Assembly: GCA_030146385.1 (NCBI GenBank)
Contig: JASLBX010000191.1
Span: 1-8,895, forward strand
Direction of reading: 5' to 3'
Length of the DNA stretch: 8,895 nt
DNA from: Jiangellaceae bacterium
Lineage (GTDB): Bacteria; Actinomycetota; Actinomycetes; Jiangellales; Jiangellaceae
Position numbers and translations under genes: made by a program. Below the pieces are notes generated by a model. That model was given only the letters and a program-made list of their open reading frames with translations. It ran no database searches and was not told the origin of the DNA. Positions 1 through 5,136 of the stretch are shown piece by piece; the first letter of the stretch is position 1, and the number at the start of each line of letters is the position of its first letter.

Positions 1-1
1 G

Positions 2-694
2 GTGCAGGCGGGCATGGACCCGGCGCACCGTGACCGGGTCGCGTTCGTCCGGGTGTGCTCGGGCAGGTTCGAGCGAGGTTCGGTGCTGACCCACGCCGGC
101 ACGGGCCGGGCGTTCGCCACCAAGTACGCACAGGCCATGTTCGGGCGCGACCGCGAGACCGTCGACGTCGCGTACCCCGGCGACATCGTCGGGCTGGTCA
201 ACGCTTCGGCGCTACGTCCGGGTGACACTCTCCACGCCGCCGACGCACCGGTGGTGTTCCCTCCGATCCCGTCATTCGCGCCGGAGCACTTCGCCGTGGC
301 GCGGGTCGCCGACACCAGCAAGGCGAAGCAGTTCCGCCGAGGCATCGAGCAACTCGAGCAGGAGGGCGTCGTCCAGGTTCTCCGCTCGGACCTGCGTGGT
401 GACGCCGCGCCGATCCTGGCCGCCGTGGGCCCGCTACAGTTCGAGGTGGCGGGCCACCGGATGCGGCACGAGTTCCGTGCGGCCGTCGACTTCGAGCACC
501 TGCCGTACTCCGTGGCGCGGCTCACGTTGGCGCCCGACGCCGCGACGCTCAACGGCGAGCGAGGGTGCGAGGTCGCCGAGCGGGGAGACGGCGCGCTGCT
601 CGCGCTGTTCACGGACCGGTGGCGGCTGGACTCGGTGCGCCGCAACCATCCGGACATCACCCTCGATACGCTCGTCGCTGACGCCGGGCAGTGA
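2..694 (+). CDS. prfC: Peptide chain release factor 3, C-terminal part (5' end outside window)
   Basis: RF3 is a cytoplasmic GTPase that removes RF1 and RF2 from the ribosome after peptide release. Only the last 230 codons are present. The G domain lies upstream of the window, so the leading GTG codon is internal and not a start. The fragment opens with MDPAHRDRVAF followed by VCSGRFERG, matching the start of domain II in E. coli RF3 (NMDPKHRDRVAF...SGKYEKG). It continues with AYPGDIVGL, SFAPEHF, an EEGVVQV-type stretch (residues about 120-126) and AVGPLQFEV, the usual order through domains II and III. It ends at TGA 692-694, which agrees with the E. coli length. A strong hairpin follows 25 bp later. 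Elongation factor G is the nearest alternative, but the domain order and C-terminal length fit RF3. Family assignment is by recalled similarity. Confidence 0.93.
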   Translation: MQAGMDPAHRDRVAFVRVCSGRFERGSVLTHAGTGRAFATKYAQAMFGRDRETVDVAYPGDIVGLVNASALRPGDTLHAADAPVVFPPIPSFAPEHFAVARVADTSKAKQFRRGIEQLEQEGVVQVLRSDLRGDAAPILAAVGPLQFEVAGHRMRHEFRAAVDFEHLPYSVARLTLAPDAATLNGERGCEVAERGDGALLALFTDRWRLDSVRRNHPDITLDTLVADAGQ

Positions 695-719
695 GCTCGC
701 CCGAAACCGCATACAGTTC

Positions 720-776
720 CCGCTGATCATCGGCAGTTTCCGGCTGCATCACCCGGAAACTGCCGATGATCAGCGG
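720..776. terminator. Bidirectional hairpin terminator between prfC and the MFS gene
   Basis: Positions 720-743 and 753-776 are perfect reverse complements (24 bp) separated by a 9-nt loop. The hairpin lies between convergent genes: prfC ends at 694 and the transporter stops at 727-729, inside the left arm. No run of T follows on either strand. This is common for GC-rich actinobacterial terminators and means RNase or Rho involvement cannot be excluded. The right arm and loop encode the last residues of the transporter, so the coding end and the terminator share DNA. Confidence 0.75.
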
Positions 777-2028
777 AGGGCTCGCGGGGTTTGGTGGGGA
801 AGGCCAGTGCCGCCGCGGCGAGGCTCACCACCGCGAGGACGCCGAACAGCCGCGCGTATCCGCCGATAGCGGTGGCGAGGCTTGCGCTCGCCCACGGGGC
901 AACCGCGATGGCGACCGTCACCGGTGCCCCGAGGACGGCGCTGAGCGTCCCGTATCGCGCGGTTCCCCACCGCTCAGTGACCGCGGTGGCCTGCAGCAGC
1001 GTCGAGATCCCTCGCATGGCGCCCGCGACCATGGCCACCGCGATCAGCAGACCGATCGGACCGGTGAGTGCACCCAGCAGGGCGGTCGTGAGAGCGCCGA
1101 GCGCCAGGACGGCCACAGTTCGAGGCACCACGCTGACCCGCCGCACCAGCGCTCCATACCCGATGCGGCCGATGACCTGACCAACTCCGCCGAGACCGAG
1201 CGCCCATGCCGCCATGCCGAGGCTCGCGCCGCGAAAGGTCAGGAGGGGGACGAGGCTGATCACCACCGAATAGAGCGCCAGAGCCGAGAGCGTGAACGCG
1301 GCCGTGAGCAGGATGAACGGCCGAGTGAGCACGACCGAGTCGCCTCGGGACCGCGGTGCGTGACTGGCGGCTGGCCACGGCCGACGCAGGCACACAACGT
1401 GCAGCGGCACGGTCACCGCGGCCAGGATCACCGCCAGTGTCAGGTAGGTGCCCCGCCAGTCCAAGCGTCCGGCAAGTGTCGCGGTCAGCGGAGCGAAGAC
1501 CGTGCTCGCCAGACCTCCAGCCAGCGTGAGCGCGGTCAACGCCCGCACCCTGGTCGAGCCGGGGAACCACCGGGTCACCGCAGCGAAGGCCGGTTGATAG
1601 AGAGTTCCTGCCATCGATACACCGGCCAGCACCCACGCGGCGAAGAACCACCCCAACCCCGGCGCGGTCGCGATCGCCACGACAGCCCCCGTGGCCAGCA
1701 CCGACCCGCCACTCATAATCAGCCACGGTCCGCGGCGGTCGAGCATCCGCCCGACAGGTATGCCGACAACGGCGGCAACAATCAGTCCAACCGTGAATCC
1801 GCCCGTCACCAAGGGCATCGACCAACCCGTGTCGGCACTGATCGAAAGTGCCATGACGGGAAACGCGTAGTAGAGGACTCCCCAGCTGACGATCTGCGTC
1901 GCTCCGAGTGCTGCAACGATCCCGCGCGATGCAGATTTGGGACCGGTGGTGGGAAGTCGGGGTGTGGCCGGGCGTAAAAAGGGCGACGAAGGAGCCCTAC
2001 GGGCGCGACTTCCCACCACCGGTCCCAA
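727..2028 (-). CDS. MFS transporter, second gene of ars-like unit
   Basis: This is a 12-helix major facilitator superfamily permease that would act in the cytoplasmic membrane, probably as an efflux carrier. Hydrophobic segments run from about residue 36 to 420. A motif-A-like loop GRMLDRRG lies at 93-100 between helices 2 and 3, and a hydrophilic central loop (about 210-230, rich in R, S and P) separates the two halves. The stop lies 4 bp beyond the flavoprotein stop, in the same unit, so co-transcription is likely. The longest frame begins at TTG 2026-2028, with GTG codons at 2017-2019 and 2014-2016. All of these, and the first 32 residues, lie inside the 100-bp inverted-repeat element. Recognisable transporter sequence starts at about residue 33, and no start codon lies between it and Met59. 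There is no clear Shine-Dalgarno site. The substrate is unknown. Arsenical efflux is inferred only from the neighbours, and the start is uncertain. Confidence 0.82.
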   Translation of the reverse strand: MGPVVGSRARRAPSSPFLRPATPRLPTTGPKSASRGIVAALGATQIVSWGVLYYAFPVMALSISADTGWSMPLVTGGFTVGLIVAAVVGIPVGRMLDRRGPWLIMSGGSVLATGAVVAIATAPGLGWFFAAWVLAGVSMAGTLYQPAFAAVTRWFPGSTRVRALTALTLAGGLASTVFAPLTATLAGRLDWRGTYLTLAVILAAVTVPLHVVCLRRPWPAASHAPRSRGDSVVLTRPFILLTAAFTLSALALYSVVISLVPLLTFRGASLGMAAWALGLGGVGQVIGRIGYGALVRRVSVVPRTVAVLALGALTTALLGALTGPIGLLIAVAMVAGAMRGISTLLQATAVTERWGTARYGTLSAVLGAPVTVAIAVAPWASASLATAIGGYARLFGVLAVVSLAAAALAFPTKPREPSADHRQFPGDAAGNCR

Positions 2029-2032
2029 ATCT
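1933..2032. repeat. 100-bp palindromic element with perfect 27-bp inverted ends (MITE-like or REP-like)
   Basis: Bases 1933-1959 and 2006-2032 are exact reverse complements (27 of 27). They enclose a 46-bp centre that contains a smaller dyad, GGGC/GCCC and CGTA/TACG, with an A5/T5 run on one side. Read on the minus strand, GGGC-N9-GCCC-TTTTT also resembles a weak intrinsic terminator. The outer end begins at the last base of the flavoprotein TGA stop, and the element runs into the transporter frame. There is no transposase and no convincing target-site duplication. It could be a non-autonomous transposable element, a REP-type intergenic repeat or a unique attenuator hairpin. Copy number in the genome would decide. 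Confidence 0.82.
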
Positions 2033-3360
2033 CACGCGTGAACCGTGCCGCTTATCTCCAAACCGACCGGCCCGCAGCACCCACCGGCCGCTACGCTTCC
2101 TTCCGCCTCGTCGAACAGACCGGCACCTCCACATACGCCCGACTCGGGAAGGGTCAGTTCGACACGCTCGGCGGATTCCCGGTCGCCCGCGATCGCCGCT
2201 GCGACGCTGCGGACCTGCTCGTAGCCGGTCATCGCCAGGAACGTCGGCGCGCGGCCGTAGCTCTTCATCCCCACCAGGTACAGATCCGCCTCAGGATGCG
2301 ACAGCTCGTTCACCCCGTGAGGGTAGACGGTGCCGCAGGAGTGGATGTTCGGGTCGATGAGCGGTGCCAGCTCGACCGGTGCCTGCAGGCGGGCGTCCAG
2401 GCCGAGTCGTACCTCCGAGAGGAACGACAGGTCGGGACGGAACCCGGTCAGCCCAATGATCTCGTCCACGTCGGGAAGCCGGCGGCCGTCGTCGCCGACC
2501 AGTACGAGCCGGTCGTCGGCGCCCTTATCGATGGCCTGAGTGCGGAAACCGGTCACGACATCGACATGGCCGGTTCGCACGGCGGCTTCGGCGCGCCGGC
2601 CGAGCGCGCCACGAGCGGGTAGCTGGTCGGCCTGTCCGCCACCGAACGCGTTACCGATCTCACCTCGCCGCAGCACCCACGTCACGTGCGTCCCGTCCCT
2701 CTCCGCTAAGCCCGCCAGCTCGACGAGCGCGGTCAGCGCGGAGTGCCCGGCACCGAGGACGGCGACGCGCTTGCCGGCGTACCGGGCGCGGACATCCGGC
2801 ACTCGCAGGTCGGGGATCCGGTAGCTGATGCGGTGCATCGCAGTCCTCTCGCCGACCGCGCGGTAACCGTCGCCGCCCAGCGGGTTCGGCGTGGCCCACG
2901 TACCCGATGCGTCGATGACCGCACGCGCAGTGATCTGCACGTCCGCGCCGGTGGCATCAACAGCGTGAACGGTGAACGGCCGGCTTTCGCGTCCCGAGTC
3001 GACCACCCGGTCCCGACCCCGCCGGGCGACTCCGGTGACGCGGGTGTCGAACCGGATGCGATCACCCAGAGCATCCGCGAGCGGGTCGAGGTACTCGCTC
3101 GCCCATTCGCCACCGACCGGGTACTTCGTGCCGTCGGGCCGCTGCCACCCGGTCGGTTCGAGCAGTCGCCCCGCGGCCGGCGACACCAGCTCGGACCAAG
3201 TCGAGAACAGCCGGACGTGACCCCACTCGCGAACCGCGGTGGCTGCCTGCGGGCCGGCTTCGAGGATAACCGGGTCGAGCCCCCGGCCCACGAGCTCAGC
3301 GGCGGCGGCCAGGCCAGTCGGGCCCGCGCCGATGACAACGACGGGATAGTTCTCGGTCAT
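2032..3360 (-). CDS. ArsO/CzcO-type FAD- and NADPH-dependent monooxygenase with cysteine-rich tail
   Basis: This 442-residue cytoplasmic flavoprotein belongs to the class B monooxygenase-like group that includes ArsO of actinobacterial ars operons. The FAD site is GAGPTG at residues 11-16, followed by the acidic strand end ILEAG (32-36). A second dinucleotide-binding motif, GAGHSA, lies at 203-208. The intervening IDASGTW (149-155) resembles the conserved ATG linker of these enzymes. The C-terminal tail carries Cys410 and the pair Cys428-Cys429, which I recall from homologues next to arsR and which could bind a trivalent metalloid. I place the start at ATG 3358-3360, because AGGAG lies 6 nt upstream. 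The longer frame from TTG 3381 would translate through that site. The gene is divergent from arsR and leads the two-gene unit with the MFS gene. The actual substrate is not known. A general FAD-dependent oxidoreductase is the cautious name. Confidence 0.85.
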   Translation of the reverse strand: MTENYPVVVIGAGPTGLAAAAELVGRGLDPVILEAGPQAATAVREWGHVRLFSTWSELVSPAAGRLLEPTGWQRPDGTKYPVGGEWASEYLDPLADALGDRIRFDTRVTGVARRGRDRVVDSGRESRPFTVHAVDATGADVQITARAVIDASGTWATPNPLGGDGYRAVGERTAMHRISYRIPDLRVPDVRARYAGKRVAVLGAGHSALTALVELAGLAERDGTHVTWVLRRGEIGNAFGGGQADQLPARGALGRRAEAAVRTGHVDVVTGFRTQAIDKGADDRLVLVGDDGRRLPDVDEIIGLTGFRPDLSFLSEVRLGLDARLQAPVELAPLIDPNIHSCGTVYPHGVNELSHPEADLYLVGMKSYGRAPTFLAMTGYEQVRSVAAAIAGDRESAERVELTLPESGVCGGAGLFDEAEGSVAAGGCCGPVGLEISGTVHA

Positions 3361-3366
3361 GCTCAG

Positions 3367-3371
3367 CTCCT
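3367..3371 (-). promoter_or_regulatory. Shine-Dalgarno site of the flavoprotein gene
   Basis: AGGAG on the minus strand lies 6 nt before ATG 3358-3360. It selects this start over the in-frame TTG at 3379-3381. Confidence 0.75.
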
Positions 3372-3384
3372 GATTCGACAATCA

Positions 3385-3418
3385 TCGATGTATGCCAGTA
3401 GCTTGGCATCCGCATCGA
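3385..3418. promoter_or_regulatory. Likely ArsR operator, nested inverted repeat
   Basis: TCGATG (3385-3390) pairs with CATCGA (3413-3418). Inside them ATGCCA (3392-3397) pairs with TGGCAT (3404-3409) around a 6-bp centre. The dyad lies between the divergent arsR and flavoprotein genes and covers the -35 and -10 boxes described separately. ArsR-family repressors bind such dyads and release them when metalloid is bound. That this is the actual operator is inference from position and symmetry. Confidence 0.6.
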
Positions 3419-3428
3419 CAGATGTCAA
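3400..3428 (-). promoter_or_regulatory. Predicted promoter of the flavoprotein-MFS unit
   Basis: On the minus strand a consensus -35 TTGACA (3423-3428) is followed after 17 nt by CAAGCT (3400-3405), a loose xAnnnT -10 box. Transcription would start near 3393, giving a leader of about 33 nt that includes the AGGAG site. The -10 is weak. The perfect -35 and its overlap with the dyad support the call. Confidence 0.5.
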
Positions 3429-3431
3429 TAT
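3403..3431 (+). promoter_or_regulatory. Predicted leaderless promoter of arsR
   Basis: TTGGCA (3403-3408), a 17-nt spacer and CAATAT (3426-3431) lie 6 nt before ATG 3438. Transcription would start at or next to the A of the start codon. No Shine-Dalgarno sequence precedes the gene, which fits a leaderless mRNA. The -35 lies in the right inner arm of the dyad, so a bound repressor would block its own promoter. Confidence 0.55.
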
Positions 3432-3437
3432 AGACGC

Positions 3438-3800
3438 ATGTTGAATCTACGGCTGGCCGAGCCGGCGTCCCCATCGGCCGCGGACGTCTGCTGCGCTCCG
3501 CTGGTTCGCGCCGAGCTCAGCGCCTCCGACGCCGAGTTGCTGGCTGCGCGATTCAAGGCGCTTGCCGATCCGGTGCGGCTGCGCCTGTTCTCCAAGATCG
3601 CCTCACACGGCCCTGCCGAGATCTGCGTGTGTGACATCGATGACGTCGGCGTTTCGCAGCCGACGGTGAGCCACCACCTGCGCAAACTGCGCGAGGCGGG
3701 TCTGGTGACCGCAGAGCGACGGGGGACCTGGGTGTACTACCGGGTGGTTCCGGGCTCCTTGGCGGCGATGTCGGCGGTGCTCGACGCCGACGGCGGGTAG
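3438..3800 (+). CDS. arsR: ArsR/SmtB-family metalloid-sensing repressor
   Basis: This is a 120-residue winged-helix repressor that would bind the divergent promoter as a dimer and release it on binding As(III) or Sb(III). The body runs from FKALADPVRLRLFSKI (39-54) through the recognition region VSQPTVSHHLRKLREAGLV to the wing ERRGTWVYYRV, the standard ArsR order. Candidate metal ligands are Cys18-Cys19 near the N terminus and Cys63 and Cys65 in ICVCD. Corynebacterium glutamicum ArsR uses an N-terminal Cys pair plus one Cys near the same helix, so this layout suggests the CgArsR-type site rather than the E. coli CVC site alone. The start at ATG 3438 fits the leaderless promoter and the N-terminal cysteines. 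The last 64 bp overlap the opposite-strand DUF3048 gene. Function is well supported by family; the exact metal is inferred. Confidence 0.93.
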   Translation: MLNLRLAEPASPSAADVCCAPLVRAELSASDAELLAARFKALADPVRLRLFSKIASHGPAEICVCDIDDVGVSQPTVSHHLRKLREAGLVTAERRGTWVYYRVVPGSLAAMSAVLDADGG

Positions 3801-4939
3801 GGGGCAGGCTCTTCGACCGTGACGGCCATGGTGTCCAGCGCCAGCTCGACCCACGTCGTACCCGGCTTGAGCAGCAGTTCGTCGCCATCGGCGGTGAGGA
3901 ACTGGAACGGCTCGTTGGGGCCGGCCTTGGTCCACATTCCATCGACGACGGCGGCACCGGTAAACAGCCGTAGTGACCCGTTCGCATCCTCGAGATCGAG
4001 GATCGTCATGTCGGCGCTGGCCCGGGCGAAGCCGTAGTCGCGCGCGGCCCGCAGCACGATCACGTTGTCGGCTCCCACCTGCTCGCCGGTTTCCAGGACG
4101 TGATCGGCCCATGCCTCGGATCGCCGCCAGCGCTCCGCTTCCTCGTCGTACCGCCACGTGGCCGTCGAGCTGTCCCCGTAGCCGATCGTGACCGCAGCAG
4201 CCGGTGAACCCGCCGTCAGCGCGGTCGCACCCTCGGCGTCCGGTGCGTACGCGAAGTACGGCGGTGGCGGGGCGGTCCGCTCGGAGAGGTCGAGCAGCAG
4301 GGCAGGCTGGGCGAAGACATGGTTGGGCGCCACCCGGGAGTTGTCGATCCGGTACGTCCCGCTCGGGACGCGCATGGTCCCCAGGTTGGCGACGTCGGCC
4401 GTGGCGTCGATGTGGTCGAGCACCCACTGCTGAGCCATCGTATTCGCGAGCACACCGCCGGTCGGGCCGACGATGGGTGCGTCCATCGGCCGCAGTGACC
4501 GCACCGGTCCGATCTCGTCCGGGAGCGTGGAGTGGAAGACCGCCGCCAGCCTTGTCGTCGATCCCGCGATCGGCTCGACGAAGACGATGTCGGCACCTTC
4601 CAGCCCGCGATGCGGGTGCGCGTCCGGGGTGTTGGACACCTTGACCGTGACCGCGGCATGCGGCAGCGGACCGTCTACGGGCAAGCCGGTCAATGGCGCT
4701 CGGGGTACGGCATCCACCACCTCCGCCGTGAGTATGGGCGTCGGCGTCGATACGCGCGGCTGGCCAACCAGCTTCGCCGGGGTGGTGGCGTCGGCCGAGG
4801 CGCCCGGATGCCAGTACACCAGCGCGAGTGCAATCAGCAGCACTCCTGAGGCCGCCGCGACACCCAGCATGACGAGGCGCTGGGATCGCCCGGACAGCCG
4901 GTGGTGAGCGCCCGGACGGCGCCGTCGGTCGGTAGACAT
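3737..4939 (-). CDS. Membrane-anchored DUF3048 (YerB-like) protein
   Basis: This is a 400-residue protein of the DUF3048 family, an extracytoplasmic family of unknown function that includes Bacillus YerB. A basic N terminus (RRRR, about 5-8) precedes one hydrophobic segment (about 21-42) without a lipobox Cys, so it should be anchored with the bulk outside. The N-terminal domain (about 82-215) shows APLTGLPV, GLEGADIVFVEPI, TRLAAVFHS and GPVRSLRPMD. The C-terminal domain (about 248-370) shows TWRYDEE, ETGEQVGADNVIV, MWTKAG and LLKPGTTWVEL. I chose ATG 4937-4939 because a -35/-10 pair ends 7 nt upstream. The longer TTG start at 4975 would lie in the -35 box. The tail beyond about residue 370 is Pro/Ser/Ala-rich, lacks recognisable family sequence and runs 64 bp antisense into arsR. 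It is divergent from the first NlpC/P60 gene, which hints at a cell-envelope role. Confidence 0.87.
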   Translation of the reverse strand: MSTDRRRRPGAHHRLSGRSQRLVMLGVAAASGVLLIALALVYWHPGASADATTPAKLVGQPRVSTPTPILTAEVVDAVPRAPLTGLPVDGPLPHAAVTVKVSNTPDAHPHRGLEGADIVFVEPIAGSTTRLAAVFHSTLPDEIGPVRSLRPMDAPIVGPTGGVLANTMAQQWVLDHIDATADVANLGTMRVPSGTYRIDNSRVAPNHVFAQPALLLDLSERTAPPPPYFAYAPDAEGATALTAGSPAAAVTIGYGDSSTATWRYDEEAERWRRSEAWADHVLETGEQVGADNVIVLRAARDYGFARASADMTILDLEDANGSLRLFTGAAVVDGMWTKAGPNEPFQFLTADGDELLLKPGTTWVELALDTMAVTVEEPAPYPPSASSTADIAAKEPGTTR

Positions 4940-4946
4940 CGGACGC

Positions 4947-4975
4947 ACTATGCCCGAATCACGGGATTCTGACAA
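4947..4975 (-). promoter_or_regulatory. Predicted leaderless promoter of the DUF3048 gene
   Basis: On the minus strand TTGTCA (4970-4975), a 17-nt spacer and CATAGT (4947-4952) are followed by 7 nt and then ATG 4937-4939. No Shine-Dalgarno sequence is present, so a leaderless transcript is likely. The spacer holds a small dyad, GAATC-CCGT-GATTC (minus strand, 4956-4969), that could be a regulator site. Confidence 0.58.
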
Positions 4976-5015
4976 TGATCTCGCCGTGCGACTCGCGGAG
5001 TGGCGGGTGATTCCT

Positions 5016-5034
5016 GCGTGTCAAGGCGACACGC
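5016..5034. other. Short hairpin or dyad in the DUF3048/NlpC intergenic region
   Basis: GCGTGTC (5016-5022) and GACACGC (5028-5034) pair perfectly over 7 bp around a 5-nt centre. The site lies upstream of both predicted divergent promoters and outside either predicted transcript, so a protein-binding site is more likely than an RNA structure. Confidence 0.4.
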
Positions 5035-5064
5035 CAGAGACAACTGAGATTTTTGTGATTCTGG

Positions 5065-5093
5065 TCGACTTGCGAGTCGCATGTGGCTAGGCT
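5065..5093 (+). promoter_or_regulatory. Predicted promoter of the first NlpC/P60 gene
   Basis: TCGACT (5065-5070), a 17-nt spacer and TAGGCT (5088-5093, TANNNT type) would start transcription near 5100, about 37 nt before ATG 5137. The spacer overlaps the dyad CGACT-TGCG-AGTCG (5066-5079). The -35 is a poor match to consensus. Confidence 0.45.
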
Positions 5094-5105
5094 CGACGGT
5101 GGGTG

Positions 5106-5126
5106 CCGAACCGGCGTCCGGTTTGG
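5106..5126 (+). promoter_or_regulatory. Leader hairpin touching the Shine-Dalgarno site
   Basis: Bases 5106-5114 can pair with 5118-5126 in RNA (9 bp with one G-U pair) around a 3-nt loop. The two innermost bases of the right strand's end, 5125-5126, are the first two G of the GGAGGG ribosome site. The stem could lower or regulate translation of the NlpC/P60 protein. No known riboswitch was recognised. Confidence 0.42.
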
Positions 5127-5130
5127 AGGG
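5125..5130 (+). promoter_or_regulatory. Shine-Dalgarno site of the first NlpC/P60 gene
   Basis: GGAGGG with a 6-nt spacer before ATG 5137-5139 fixes this start over the upstream in-frame GTG at 5083, which lies within the predicted promoter. Confidence 0.8.
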
Positions 5131-5136
5131 TGGCGA

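Noticed and set aside
766..1977. Long plus-strand open frame opposite the MFS gene
   Set aside because: Its translation is rich in Arg, His, Gln and Asp without any domain, as expected from the complement of a hydrophobic GC-rich gene.
1933..2032. Integron attC site
   Set aside because: Size and hairpin shape are similar, but the GTTRRRY-type core sites are missing and the arms are perfect, unlike attC.
1920..2045. Target-site duplication around the 100-bp element
   Set aside because: The flanks GCACGCGTG and GCATCGCGC are only loosely alike and not a clean repeat.
3379..3381. TTG start for the flavoprotein
   Set aside because: It would read through a well-spaced AGGAG that serves the ATG at 3358-3360.
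4973..4975. TTG start for the DUF3048 protein
   Set aside because: It lies in the predicted -35 box, and the ATG at 4937-4939 fits the promoter spacing.
4940..5136. c-di-AMP (ydaO-type) riboswitch upstream of the NlpC/P60 gene
   Set aside because: Actinobacterial wall hydrolase genes often carry one, but the predicted leader is only about 37 nt and I see none of the conserved core.
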